The translations under genes and the position numbers were made by a program. A DNA stretch of 64,000 nt from Isoetes taiwanensis (Eukaryota; Streptophyta; Lycopodiopsida; Isoetales; Isoetaceae): NCBI GenBank assembly GCA_021234155.1, contig JAJEKV010000085.1, positions 3,544,706-3,608,705 on the forward strand, read 5' to 3'. Shown here one piece after another: positions 50,938 to 62,988 of the stretch. The notes under the pieces are model-generated. The model worked only from the letters and a program-made list of their open reading frames with translations. It was not told the origin of the DNA and made no database searches. The first letter of the stretch is position 1. Every line of letters starts with the position of its first letter.

Positions 50938-53900
50938 CACAAAGAGGAACCTACCTCCTCCAATCACAGACCAAGACTGCGAGCAAAAAACGAGTAAGAT
51001 CACTGAAAATCCATTAAAATATGCAGACTACCTTAGGACTGGGATAAATGGATAAAGAATAAAGCAGACGTTGTGGAGCAAAGGAGCAACAGAACAACAG
51101 GACAATTAAGGCAAGAAGGAGAAGACAACGGGGGTAACCAATGTTAATTTGAACAAGGCAAGAAGGAGAAGAGAACGAGGGTAACTAGTGCTAAATTGAA
51201 CAAACAAGGGGCCATTAGAGGCGAAGAGGCGATGAGGCACTTGACAACTGAAGGAGATATGGTAAGGACCACCAAACAAGCAATGGACGCCAACCATGAA
51301 AAATGAAGAAAAGCAGCATGAGGCCCAATGAACCAACACAAACTGTGCAAATGGAGCAATCAAAACGAACGCAACGAAATGGATCAGTCAGACTACAAAG
51401 AAATGAGGAATCAACCAAAGCAACAGTATGAGCAATGGAGCTGAAGAAGCAGAATAACCATGCAGATAAAGGAAAAACTTGGTGCCAAACATAGGCTAAA
51501 CAATGGAAGGCCCGAATACTATGGTAAAGACATTGATTGATATCCTAAGAAGGAAATAATGATGATAAGTTGAAAAAACGATGCACCAGCAAAGGACAAG
51601 GAACACAAGGTGACATCCCCATAGCCTGAACACAACTGAAAGCCAGGTGAGAACTACAAGAAAAAACGGAGCCATAAGGGATAAAATATGAATAGAACTG
51701 ATGAGACAAGGGAATACTAGGGACCAACAAGACACAAGAACCGTGCGAGGTGCAGGGAACTAATAGTAAAATGGAAAATGATGCCAATAAGCGTAAAAAC
51801 AGACCCTGCAAGAGTGCAGAAGTCCATATAGGAAGAAATAGGATGACCGAAATAAGAACAAATATCAGGGCAGACACTATGAAAAATGAATAATGATAGT
51901 GGAACATCGAGATCGAAGAAATGAAGCAGCACATTGGTGATCAGGCCCTGAAGAAATGGCGCTGCAAAACACAAGGTGGAAAGCATCAATAGAACTAAAG
52001 AGACCACAAACTATGGAACAGGCGAAGCAAAAGGAGGAAATTGGATAAAGGCAATAGAAAAATCGCGAGAACTAGAAGGGCGAGAGGAACACAAGTGAAC
52101 ATATGAATAAGCTGCAATAGAGAGGATAAAGAAGGATCCCATAAAGACACAGGACATAAGTGTCAACTTAGATGAACAAAATTGGCAAAAGCAAGAACTA
52201 ATGAAGCAAATGGAGTATAAGTAGGACTACAAGAAACCATAGGAAGGAACGGGACAATGGAACAAGTATGAAACCAGGGCAAATACTAAAAAGACACACG
52301 GACTACAGAACAATGGAGCAATGAAGGACAACTAGAACTAAAGGACGTGACCAGCGACCCAAAGAGAAGACAATGGATAGGATAGTAGAATATTAACCGA
52401 GATAAGAAAATGACGGGAACACATTGATTTTAAGGTAATCGTTATATATACGAGCTGAGGCAAGACAAAAGGTGAGAATATTGAAGGTGAAGAAACTAGC
52501 CATCGAATGCAAAACCTAACAAGGAATGGTGGGAGGACGACGGAGACAAACGATACAAACTTCATAAAGATGATGCGAGCCAACCACGATTATTAACAAA
52601 TAATAAAGCCAAAACTATGGGGCAAATGGAATGCGTAAACAAATAAGGCACAAAAACCGAACACCAACCATAAACTATGACTACAACAACGAGCACATGA
52701 CAACAAACTAGAGAATCAATGCACCAACAATGACAGCGAAAAACAATATGACAAACACTGTGAAAATCAAAGACTAAATTCCAACCTATATCATACTTGT
52801 ATAATGGACCAAACGAACTTTCAAGAAATACAAGACAACTTACATCGGGGACCCTCATGCTAATGAAGCAATATAGAGGACTAGACAATATATGGAGACT
52901 AGAATAACGAATTCCCGGAAATGAATGGAATTATCTGGCACAGTCGAAAGATGACATTAGGGGACCATAGATAGAGCGGAACAACTGAATGAACGACCCC
53001 AAACTAAGTGAAGACTAGACAACACTACATAGAAAATACTCGAACAATGAAGAAACTTGGGGGGGGGGGAAGGGGAATAGGGCATAAAAACCTGCTACTG
53101 AACATGGAAAGATAAGAGGAACAAGCTCACAATTGGACAAATGAACAAACTAATAATCCTATGAAGGAAAGAATGCAGAAAGAAGCACGCACCATACCCA
53201 CCTATGCTTACCACTAGAAACAAAGCTCAAGAACCTTATAGCAAAAAAGGAACAGAAGCAAATGAAATGGATGAAGAAATGGGATCATGAAAAGATGACT
53301 TGAGTACAAAAAATCGAAAGATCAAGGAATGAAAAAACAAACGAAGGGAACATCATGAGATGCATGGACTAAAAAGGACAAATAGAGCAACTGGGACTAC
53401 TGATGCAACAAATGTCGAATGGGACAAGACACTTATGCCAAAACAAGGAAAGAAGAAGGAGAGAAGTCATGAGGCAAAAGAAATAGAGCAAGCACAGTGA
53501 ATACCAAATGAAACTATAGGCAAGAGAGATGGAGAGAAAAGAGCCACCTCAAACTAAATCAACGAACCATGTCATCATAGAAATAAATTAGCGAGGACTG
53601 GGAACCCCCTAACTTGCAGCCAAGATCAACAAATCCGAGGAGAAAACGATGTAACATAGAGAAACGAATGTGCACCCTACTGCTAAAAACCCTATGGTAC
53701 AAAGGACGCTACCCGAGACTACAAAGATAGAAATCCATGGAATAGCCAAGCAATGAACTAGACATTTGACTAAAGTTACTATATGCTCAAATGGATACTT
53801 TCACCCAAAGAAAAAATTTATGTGCAAAATGCTCATGTGCAAAGCGATTATACATGTAGAAAATGCAAAGATCAAAGAGCAAAATTAAATAGATACTTAA

Positions 53901-54254
53901 CCGTGAATATAGAGTCTCCCAACACATCAAATCTCCATCCCATCATCAAGAGATACGAGCCCATGCCATACACGAAACATGCCCATGATTCGGCAATACT
54001 TGTATGAGGTGGCATAATGCAAGTGCTTGACAAGTTGAAGATGAGGGACTCGGTGCAGGGATTGAGCAATATTAAACGAATCAATTAGCGAAAAACAAGA
54101 TGGAGCCAAACGGGACAAACTTAACATACGCACTACTAGAGAATAGAGTATACTCAACGAACAAGAAATCCCTCAAGGACCTAGAGCATATATCTACAAA
54201 ATGCAATTTCAAGCAAAAGGAAACATGCAAATAAATATAATTTCAATTTAGTGC

Positions 54255-54330
54255 ATCACGATAGCAAGCAGACTCGAACCTGTACAAGTGGTTGAGGCAC
54301 CCTATGTGCTAGCCGCTAGACCAAGACTAA
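54255..54330 (-). mobile_element. tRNA-derived SINE head
   Basis: On the minus strand TGGTCTAGCGGCTAG (A box, 54323-54309) and GGTTCGAGTC (B box, 54280-54271) are spaced like an RNA polymerase III promoter. No cloverleaf with a plausible anticodon arm, so a SINE is preferred over a tRNA gene. Confidence 0.5.
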
Positions 54331-55301
54331 GATATCAAACAACTAGGAACCCTTAAAAATATCAAAGCTTACAAGGAACGAAGCCAGATGTGGTTAATTT
54401 GACACTATAAGCACCAAACACTATATAACCATACTTGCCTAATGCAAGACGAATGAAAAGCCATGAATGAAAAGCCATATCTCATCTCCCAAAAACATCG
54501 AGCTCGTTAATGCATGGGCCCAACTGCGGAAAATAACCAAGCAAACCATGAAGAAAACCATGCAAAAATAGAAAATTGGGCAAGATACCGATATAAAGCA
54601 CAAAAAATGCATATGAAGGGCCTCTATCGTATCATAAGTGAATCATGTGTATAAGGGTCGTTAAAAGGTGTACTCGACCAATTGAGCGTCAATAAGGGCA
54701 AATAGAAACATGTATTTAGATGAGAGCATACAAACATGCATAAAGCATAAAACGCATATGAAGGGGCTCTATTATTGTATACGATGACAAACCTGTATTT
54801 AAGCAATGTCTAGACGAACCTAGAAAGGTAAGTAACAGACCCCCCTAGACCAACAAAGCATCTTAACCTAGGCAAAACGTTTCCAACAACCACCCTGGCT
54901 CAAAGCAAGAAATACAGCAAATGTACCAACAAATAGACCTAACCTCTATGACCAAACAACTCAACAAGATCCAAGAAACAAGGCCCAAGCAAAGCATCCT
55001 AACTGACCCATGCAACAACCTGAAATAATACGAATGACAGTGCAAGAAAAAGGACCGATCAACCGAGAAGTACAAATGGAGTATCTAGGCTATACTACTT
55101 AATGAACATATGAGAGCAAGACACAAGATGCTAGACCAAAAAACCGCATGTAAAACTACCAAAAGCATCCACATCATCCACAAACAAAGAAGAACTCGAA
55201 AGACTACTAGAATACTGAAAATACGACCCAAACAATTTATCCTAAAAATGAAAAAGGACGAAGACAAACCAAGGACTGATCATTCAAAAAAGCCTGGTGG
55301 A

Positions 55302-55595
55302 ATGTGGTGGTGGTGGATTGTGGTGTGGGACATGGTGGAGTGTGGTGGTGTGGTGTGGTGGTGGTGGGTGTGGTGGTGGTGGAGGAGTGTGGTGGTGGTG
55401 GAGTGTGGTGGAGGGGTGTGGTGTGGGACATGGTGGAGTTTGGTGGTGTGGTGTGGTGGTGGTGGAGTGTGGTGGTGGTGGAGTGTGGTGGAGGGGTGTG
55501 GTGTGGGACATGGTGGAGTGTGGTGGTGGGAGATGGTAGAGTGTAGTGGTGGGAGATGGTGGGGTGTGGTGTGGGACATGGTGGATGCCAACAAC
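55302..55595 (+). repeat. G-rich minisatellite (GTGGTGG / GGGACATGGTGGA units)
   Basis: Nested repeats of GTGGTGGTGGAGTGTGGTGG, interspersed with GGTGTGGGACATGGTGGA several times. Gly/Trp/Val-rich frames on the plus strand and His/Pro/Thr-rich frames on the minus strand are artefacts. Confidence 0.9.
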
Positions 55596-55827
55596 TCACC
55601 ACTCACCAGACCACACATACCTCATTCTGGCATCCATTGCACGAAATGCCCCACAGATGGCATCATAGAGACACAACATGGCAATACAGCCAACATGATG
55701 CAAAATGGTAGTAGACATACCTGATTCTTGAAGTGGATTTGAGGTTACCTTTTCTGTGTTGATAGAAACAATCTAGGTCAAGCTTGAGATTTTTTTCTGT
55801 TGTAACACAACTAATAATTGAACATAC

Positions 55828-56399
55828 CTGCAATGGCATGTTTTGGTCTCAGAACATTGCTCTGCTTTTCTGTTTTGATTGTGAGTTCAGATTGAATGTG
55901 TGGTCTAGAGGAACTTGATTTGTTTTTTTCCCTATCATCTTCATCATCCCTGTCACTTTTATTATTTTCCTCCTGGTCAAGTAGGATTTGCCTATGCTTT
56001 CTCTTGGATCTAGAAGAACTGGCCTCTGCTTTATCATCGGGAGTTTTATAATAATCCGAGAAGCTCTTCCAATTAACAGCCTCCCCCTTTATATGCAGAT
56101 CATAAGCCACTGCCCAGGTTCCAGGAGCCATTCCACCCCATGTATGTGGCTTCCCTGTAATTCTTTTGTAAATTTGCATGAACTCTTTGTATTGTTCATT
56201 GCTCAGATTCTTCAACCTGTACAAGAAAACATATCCCTTAATTTTTCAGTTTGAACAAAACATTTGGGGGAAAATACTTATAGCCAGATTTATTTGGAAC
56301 TCTGTCACCCCAAAGCTTCTTTAGATCTTCATGGGACACAATCTCTTGTTTGAGGAGAGATTTCATCGTGTAACTAGTGGCATTCAATTCTGACTCCAT
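55828..56399 (-). CDS. Unidentified gene, two clear exons, 3' end uncertain
   Basis: Exon 1 (56399-56278) begins MESELNATSYTMKSLLKQEI and ends GYK across the junction. Exon 2 (56216-55828) follows a TTGTACAG acceptor in the matching phase and continues LKNLSNEQYKEFMQIYKR, ITGKPHTWGGMAPGTW and GEAVNWKSFSDYYKTPDD, then a Ser/Lys/Asp-rich, probably disordered and nuclear tail (SRSKRKHR, DRDDEDDREKNKSSSS). Exon 2 ends at a GCAG|GTATG donor in phase 1. A 33-bp exon near 55730-55765 (EKVTSNPLQES) would keep phase, but after that the minisatellite intervenes. I do not recognise the family. Splice-phase agreement makes a real, possibly 3'-truncated gene likely. Confidence 0.5.
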
Positions 56400-57155
56400 T
56401 AGGGTTCAATCGGCAAGAAGCGGCAAAAAAACAGAAGAAGAGGTGATTATTTCTTAATTCAAAATGAGGGACAATGACGTGGCATAAAATTCAAAATAAC
56501 CGACGCTCATTAATTCGCACTCCCGCAATCTCCGCTTCGGTATGCACCACCCGATTCGACCACAAAGGTGGTGCCAAAATGTGGCGTCAAAATGCGCGTC
56601 TTTTATACACCATAGTGTGCTTTTACCCAGCCTTATTTATGGCATATTGCCTGTTATCTTGTACTTGTATTGCTATTTAGTTGATAATGATGGATGGGCC
56701 ACCCTTCGTGGTAATATATTATTTGAGCATGATTGTTGTTGCTAACATGTATGTATACTTCCGCTATATAGGATTGCCATAGAGCCGGACGTGGGACGAG
56801 TGACACCTCTGTGTTCCTCGCCCGGACACTTGGCCATCCCAAGTGTGGAGGATGGGTCCTTCCCGTATATGGGGCGTGAAGGCCAGATTCCTCCTGTCAA
56901 TGCATATATGGGGCTAGAGGTGCTTTTCCTATCAATGCATTCCTCAATGACCTCCTTTCTCTCGAGGTCGTCTACTTCCGTGGAACAGAAGTAGACTTTC
57001 TAATCTACCTTCCACTCATCCAAGTGGAAACGCGGTCATGCCTACATTGACATTACACCACGCCCTAGAGATCACCGTAGTGGTCTCATCATCGGTAACG
57101 CATGCAACCCATACCTAGCATAGGTTGCATGCGTAGATTAATCTTTACTACACAT
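56400..57155. other. Region beyond gypsy element 2 integrase; possible LTR
   Basis: Lies where the 3' LTR of gypsy element 2 would be expected. No matching sequence was found upstream of the element, so the LTR cannot be delimited. Confidence 0.3.
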
Positions 57156-57159
57156 AGAA

Positions 57160-58215
57160 TTAATCTACACAAATCGACATGCCTGAGCCGATTTCTTCGG
57201 AGATGACCTTGCCGTCCCATTGCTCCATAAACTGTGGGTACTGCTTTACTAGATCTTTCTTCAGTACCCATGTCGCGTCTTCCACTGGCAAGTGTTTCCA
57301 CTTGACCAAATATTGGAGAAACTCCGATCTCCTTGTTTTCTTGAAGGCTTTATCAAGAATCAATTCTGGAACTATTTCCAGTTGCTCCTCCATCATTTCC
57401 AACAACGTTGGAGTGTCCAAGACTTTGTCTGGATTTGGAGTATGCTTCTTCAACAAACTCACGTGGAAGACCTTATGAATCTTTAGGTGTGCTGGCAAAT
57501 CTAACTTGTAGGATTGATTACCTACTCTCTTGACTATTCTGAAAGGTCCGGCCCACCTTGGAGCAAGCTTCTTACAATTTCCGATGCGGAGCTTCGCCTG
57601 CTTGTCGACGCTCTTTTGTCGACTCCTTGCTGCCAGAAGATATCCTCGAACTTCTTCCACTAGCTGCTGCATGTCGGCCAACATCTGCTGCGAAACCTCT
57701 ACTTTTGATACGGGATTGTGCCAAGTGTCTAGAGTTAGGCATTGGTAGCCGTAATTGATCATAAACGGCGACATTTGGGATGATTCCTGCTTGGTGCTAT
57801 TATACGCAAACTCCACCAAGTTAATAAATTCTTCCCACATACCTTGCTTGTTCCAGACATAGTTCTGTAGCATGTCCTCCAAAATCCTGTTGGTCCGCTC
57901 CGTTTGGCCATCCGTCTGAGGATGGTAGGCCGTGCTCTTGGATAGCTTCGTCTGAATGGTCGCAAAGAGGTCTTGCCAAAAGGCACTCATGAACTTTGGA
58001 TCCCTGTCGGAGATAATCTCCCTTGGCATGCCATGAAGCCTGAAGATTTCTTTGGTGAAGAGCTTCGCTGTATCCATAGCGGTGTCTGTGGTCCTACAGG
58101 GCACAAAATGTGCCATTTTTGACAACTTGTCGACCACTACCATCAAGGCATCCTTCCCTCTTACTGTTCTTGGAAGCCCTGTTATGAAATCCATGTTGAT
58201 CACCTCCTACTTAGC
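57160..58215 (-). pseudogene. Gypsy element 2: integrase with chromodomain
   Basis: A 347-codon open frame on the minus strand. The catalytic core shows DFITGLP (first Asp), SDRDPKFMSAFWQDLF (second Asp) and YHPQTDGQTERTNR (Glu). After the GPF(R)IVKRVGNQSYKLDLP and FHVSLLKK C-terminal stretch comes a chromodomain (EFLQYLVKWKHLPVEDATWV). The chromodomain places the element among the chromoviruses of Ty3-gypsy and would steer insertion to marked chromatin. A TAG replaces the expected Trp a few codons upstream of VINMDFITGLP, cutting integrase from the rest of pol. This segment alone could still be translated if re-initiated. Confidence 0.93.
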
Positions 58216-58710
58216 GTTTGGCACCGCTAATGGCTCTAATGCCCCTGGAATTCGAAGCTGCTCTGCCTTCGTCTGCTGACATAGCTGACATTCCTTGATG
58301 TAGCGAGCTACCTGCTTCTTCATCCTGGCCAGTAATAGCTGCTGCGCACTTTGCAATATGTCTTCATGAATCCCGCATGGCCAGCTATTGGACTGTTGTG
58401 CGTGTCATGGAGGATCAATTTCCTTACACCTGATAATTCGGGCACGCACAACTTGTCTTTATGGTATAAGAGATTACCTTCCTTCTTAAAGCTTTTGAAG
58501 GTTTCTCTCTCCTTGTCTGTTCTTGCTTCCCTGCTTAAGCTTGCCCATACTTCCTTGAAGTCCACATCCGTTGGCAAGGATTCTTCAATCTTCTTCCCAA
58601 AGTCGCTGGAAAGCGTGGAAATTGCATTGCAATGCACTCTAGTTGTCAGGGGATGCCTTGAAAGCGCATCCGCTACGGCTTGTAAACTATATCAAAGTCA
58701 TACTCTTCCA
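58216..58710 (-). pseudogene. Gypsy element 2: RNase H tail and integrase zinc finger
   Basis: Minus frames give [28 protein letters not shown] (end of RNase H), LSGVRKLILHDTHNSPIAGH with FMKTYCKVRSSYYWPG, and on to CQLCQQTK: the HHCC zinc finger of integrase. The RT core and most of RNase H that should precede it are missing (junction about 58707-58714). Confidence 0.85.
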
Positions 58711-59188
58711 AATGGTGAGACACTAGGTCTAATGAAGCCTAGGTCGAGCAACTCCTGCAATTGTTTCTTTAGCTCCGCCAGCTCCTGCGTCGTCATTCTA
58801 TATGGGGCCTTGCTTGTCGGCTTCGTTCCCGGTTCGAGTGCTATCTCACACTCGACTCCCCTGTAAGGAGGGAGGTGCTCGATCTCATCTGGAAAGAGAT
58901 CGTGGAACTCCGTGATCAACTTAGCCATTTGCTTCGGCAACTTGCTGAGCACCTTGTCTTCTTTGCTTTCTTCTGACTCCGGCTCTTCAATCTCAAGCTT
59001 GAAGATGTATGCTACCTGCTCGCTCTTGATGCACTTGAGCAGCCGTTTAGAAGACATACACTGCATGTGGGAACAACTTCTTTACCTGTGATCTCAATGA
59101 TCTTGCCGTCGGGCGTTGTGAAGGTCACCTTCCGCTTTCCACAATCAATGATGGCCCCTGCTGGTCCAAGATACTCCATTCCTATGAT
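58698..59188 (-). pseudogene. Gypsy element 2: protease-RT linker
   Basis: [56 protein letters not shown]: the linker between protease and RT, closely parallel to element 1. RT ends after PFG because of the deletion. Confidence 0.88.
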
Positions 59189-59736
59189 CAAGTCATACTT
59201 GCCAATGCCATTACTTCTGCCCCCATCCGGATATTAATCCCTGGCAAGTCGATGTCGAAGTTAATTCTCTTGCCTGCCGTTTGCCTTACTGCTCCACTTG
59301 CTAAGACAACGGGCCTCGGCTTCGACTTCAGCAGTTTCAACTTCAACATCTCAACCATTCTGGGGGATGCAAAGTTATGGCTACTTCCCGAGTCTATCAG
59401 GACTATGAAGGACTTGGCCTTGGCCTTCCCTACTGTGGAAATTACCTTATACTGGCTCTCTGCTTGTTCTGTATCTATTGCGGCAAAGATATGACACTCA
59501 CTGAATATAGTCGCGGGCTGCCTTCGTCGTCGTCGTCGGGAGTGTCCGATCTCCCAAACGCATGCCGCTGCACTCATGGCGTAGGGGCGGTCGGCCGTTA
59601 CGCGGGTTCGGCTGGAAACACCGAAGCAAAGCCGCTTTTCTATGCACTCCTGCCTCTTTTCCTTGGGCATAGCACGCAAAAGGACCGCCTTTGCTTTGGA
59701 GTAGTTTGACCCCTCCCGCTTGTCCTTGAAGGACAC
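59188..59736 (-). pseudogene. Gypsy element 2: gag C-terminus and aspartic protease
   Basis: The protease active site is intact: FIVLIDSGSSHNFASPRM. The upstream zinc-knuckle-like segment (CFRCFQPN ... RHEC) lies in a neighbouring frame, showing a small indel. Downstream, VRQTAGKRINFDIDLPG matches the flap region of element 1. Confidence 0.88.
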
Positions 59737-60817
59737 CGCTTCTTCTCCCTTTGCTTCCCTCGGGTTGCCACCATACGGGGGCTCTAGGCGGGCTGGGCGG
59801 CTGCTCTAGGGCTATAACTCCCTGTTGCCTTGCCTTTATCCTGGTAATACTGCTGCCTTTGCCCGCTATTCGAGGCCCCGTTCCCTTGCAAGCTTATTGC
59901 CTTGGACTCGCTTCCCGCATCGTCTTAGGGTTTATTGCCCTTACAAGCTTATGGATCTCATCATTCGACCCTTCAATATAGCTCTCCCACGCATGCTTTT
60001 CACCCAACTTTGGCACATAAAGTCTTAGTCTCATGAATTCCTCTCATATATTTCGGGATCGATTTGTTGCCCTCTTTGCAACTGTATTAAAACCGCATCA
60101 TCTTTGGACTTGTGTTCTCTTGGGACGTAATGGGCTTGAAAGCTTTAGCAAACTTTTCGAACACGCAAGCATCCCTGCTTAAGCCATGGGCCTTGGCATA
60201 ACCCTTCCACCAAATGCGTCTTTGCTCCCTTGAGGCTAAAATTTGTCGCCACCACCGCCTTTGTCCTTGTCCTTCATACCATATCGTTACCATACTGGCT
60301 CATCTCATCGAGTCAAACCTCTGCCTCCATGCTGACTTGTTTCGCCGAGGGAATTTTTCGAGCTTCTGGCCTTCCATCACGTTTCCCAATCGCGAGTCTA
60401 CCTTCTTACGGTAGTCAGGGTTCTCGTCTCCTTGTGCACAATCGTCCCTTGGGTCTGGACTTGTTGACCTCTTCCTCCGGTCAGTGTCGAGTCAGAGCTT
60501 GGTCGGAGGATTCGATCTTTGGGGACCTCCTTCTCTTGCTCCTCCTCTTGTCCTTTCTGTTTTCCGAGCTGATGCTTGTGACAGCGAGTGTTGCCCTCGA
60601 ACCCACTCACAGCGTGCGGCCGGGAAAGCCTTTATCGCTTTCGAGTGCGTCCTCATCACGTGACATTTCCTCTTCTGGGGTCATGGGCCCAAATGCTTCA
60701 TACAGACTCCTTGCCGGGGGTGGCCTGGGCGGAGTCTGTTCTTCCCTATGGTCTCGGCGTTGTCGTTCCGCTGAGTCTAGGCCTCTAGCTGCATACACAA
60801 GTAGGTTATGGCTATAA
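59737..60817 (-). pseudogene. Gypsy element 2: gag (broken)
   Basis: Minus frames contain RIWWKGYAKAHGLSRDACVF and FAKAFKPI (gag core, 60293-60087), and Pro/Arg-rich starts (60798-60607). Multiple frameshifts between 59740 and 60610. Similar to gag of element 1 (RIWWKGYARSHGL). Confidence 0.8.
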
Positions 60818-60965
60818 GGTTAGTTTTATTTATTCTCTTGCATTATATATGTTTGTTGGTATAGTTGTGGAACAAAATACATCAACAAAACATTTAAAGT
60901 GCAAAAGAAATTATATTCATATTATATAATATCCTAATACAAAACCTCCGGGATCAAGAGTCTAA
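60818..60965. other. Spacer between ORF0 and gag of element 2
   Basis: AT-rich, about 150 bp, no frame. Could be an intron or an untranslated leader. Confidence 0.4.
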
Positions 60966-62511
60966 CTATTCTTGAAATCGCCGGTAGGATGGGTTATCCT
61001 CAAGGAACTTCTTAACTTGGGCCGTTCCTATCGAGCGTCCCAAGTTCCTAAGGACATTGGTTGACATCCCGCCCTGTAAGGCTGTCACCAACTCCTCTAC
61101 TCTGTGGTCGGAGGTGTAGGCCGCGGTTACTGCCAATCTTCCCCGCCGTCGGTAGGGCACGGCGAAGTCGAAAAGGTCCAGTGCCATCGCTCTCTTGACT
61201 AAGATGACATAGTCGCCATTTGCAGCTATTCGAGCATGCCTGCCAAAGCCAGAGAGTGCAATGAGCATGAACACTCCTTCCTCGCCCCGGGGACTGAATT
61301 TGCGGTGTATCACCGCTATTCTCCCATCCAGCAGCAGGGGCAGGTAGTACCTCAGCGACCTGTCGTTGTGTGTCGCAGATGATTCTCCACTTGCTTGGCC
61401 TCCAGCTCTATGCCGTCCGGCGTATTCGTCGACCTCTATCTCCGTCATTTCTTGATAGTCTCTGATTGTCGAGTCGACCCGCCTGATGTCGATCCCTGCT
61501 CCTCTTGCTAGAGGTGGTGTCGAGGAGCTCGGCATCAAGATGCTGGTGGTCTTGCCCCGGATCGGCGTAGAACTCCTCCTCAGTTGGCAGCTCTCGCGCT
61601 TCCATTATCTGCCTGATGTTGCGGTAGGCCTGGATATCGGAAGTCGACTCCCCTGTATAGGTGTCGGCTTCCCTCACTTGAAGCGGGAAGTCTGAGGCTC
61701 CCCCGACGATGAAGTCGTCCAAATCTGGTTGCTGCCGTAGTTGGTGCAGCAACTCATCGAGCCGGAGCTCCCTGTCCCTGCATTCGGGGAGATTCTGGAT
61801 GTCGCTGAGGAGCAGATACTCCTCGCCGCCAATGATGATGGGGGCTAGGCTTGTGATGCCTAGCCCAAGTGGGGGAGCGACTCTGAGGGTCTGCCGGCTC
61901 CGCTCGAAGTTGGTTAGCTCCTCTTCTGCTTGCCGCCGTTCTTCCTCTGGGTCGAGCTCCGTGTACTCTTCCTCGTCCGATTCCTCTTCTTCTGACCTTC
62001 CTTCCTGCTCTTGCTGGTACTGCAAAAGCATCTGTTCTGCTGCTGAGGCTACTATGGGGTCCACCTCCATGGGAGGAATAGAGGTTCCCCCCATTGAGTT
62101 TTCAGCACAGAGGGAAAGGAAAATGGCTAAGGCGGCGGTGTAGGAAAAATACTTGGTCCTGTCAACTGTCAGGACCATGTAATCTGGCAGCCTCTGTGCC
62201 TTGTTGGTCAGGTACTTGGCAATGTTCGGAACATCGCCCAAAGCTGCTTGAAGGGATGGGCGGGGAACAAAATGGCCTATGCAAGGTGGTAGCTGCAGTA
62301 GGGAGGGTCCTACCCTAGCTTGGAACTCTGCTAAAACTTGCCTATATGCCGGGGTTGCGTGCAGAGTGGCTTGTACATCTATTTCTTTCCTAAAGACTCG
62401 GAAGATGTCGTTGACATCAGCCTCGGCAGCATGGGCACTGGCGCTGTACCATCGCCTGAAGTCAGCAGTTGCCATGGATCTAATGAAGGTGAGACTAGCA
62501 AACGGATGCAA
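60966..62511 (-). CDS. Gypsy element 2: extra module upstream of gag (ORF0), two overlapping frames
   Basis: Frame A (62511-61408, 367 codons) begins MHPFASLTFIRSMATADFRR. It includes DVQATLHATPAYRQVLAEFQ, LLQLPPCIGHFVPRPSLQAAL, a strongly acidic stretch near residues 170-200 (EEEESDEEEYTELDPEEERR), and LAPIIIGGEEYLLLSDIQNL. Frame B (61538-60966, 190 codons) overlaps its end by 131 bp in another frame and contains SLRYYLPLLLDGRIAVIHRK and GFGRHARIAANGDYVILVKR. A and B are probably one gene broken by a frameshift near 61410-61540. No known domain; no zinc knuckle or protease. It resembles, segment by segment, the module upstream of gag in element 1. The long open frames suggest recent function. 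Confidence 0.7.
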
Positions 62512-62788
62512 AAGCGCCTCAGGGAGCTGAGAAATCGCCTAAACTGTCAAGAGCAAACTTGTAGGGTGCTAGGTGAGAAATGGGGACCTATTTATAGAAA
62601 AGTGAAAACCCCTAATTTTTGGATGACCTGGAAATTTACTGGGGTTGGGCAATTCTGACCTATTAGGAGGCTAAAATGAGGATTTGAAGACTACTTTTAG
62701 GATTTGAGCATGCTAAGATCAGCTAATGAACCTATTGCAACAAACTGGAGGTCATTTGGATATGGCATGGTGGAGAAAATGCTGAGAG

Positions 62789-62855
62789 GTCTCACACGTT
62801 GCGCCCAGACCGATAATGAAAAGTTCATTTTCTGCCCTGGCGCGACGTGTGAGAC
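62789..62855. repeat. 67-bp hairpin, copy 1
   Basis: GTCTCACACGTTGCGCCCAG pairs with CTGGCGCGACGTGTGAGAC. An inner arm (AATGAA/TTCATT) extends the stem nearly to a 3-base loop. Confidence 0.9.
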
Positions 62856-62988
62856 ATTGACTCTAAATGGGCTAAACTTGTCCAATTTGGGTGATGTAAG
62901 GATCTAATTCTACTGGACTCGTCGAGTTAGGCAGAATTGACCCCTTATTTGGTCAATTTGGAGCGGTTTTGGGCATTTTTGGGGCATG

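Noticed and set aside
51106-52888. Hydrophobic minus-strand frames as membrane proteins
   Set aside because: They follow from the T-rich minus strand of the A-skewed block; no family pattern or conserved spacing.
54255-54330. tRNA gene
   Set aside because: A and B boxes are present, but I could not draw an anticodon arm or acceptor stem; a SINE is more likely.
55110-55724. 204-residue Gly/Trp/Val-rich protein and its His/Pro-rich opposites
   Set aside because: Generated by the G-rich minisatellite in several frames on both strands.
61709-62143. Ser/Arg-rich 144-residue plus frame
   Set aside because: Antisense of the acidic stretch of ORF0.
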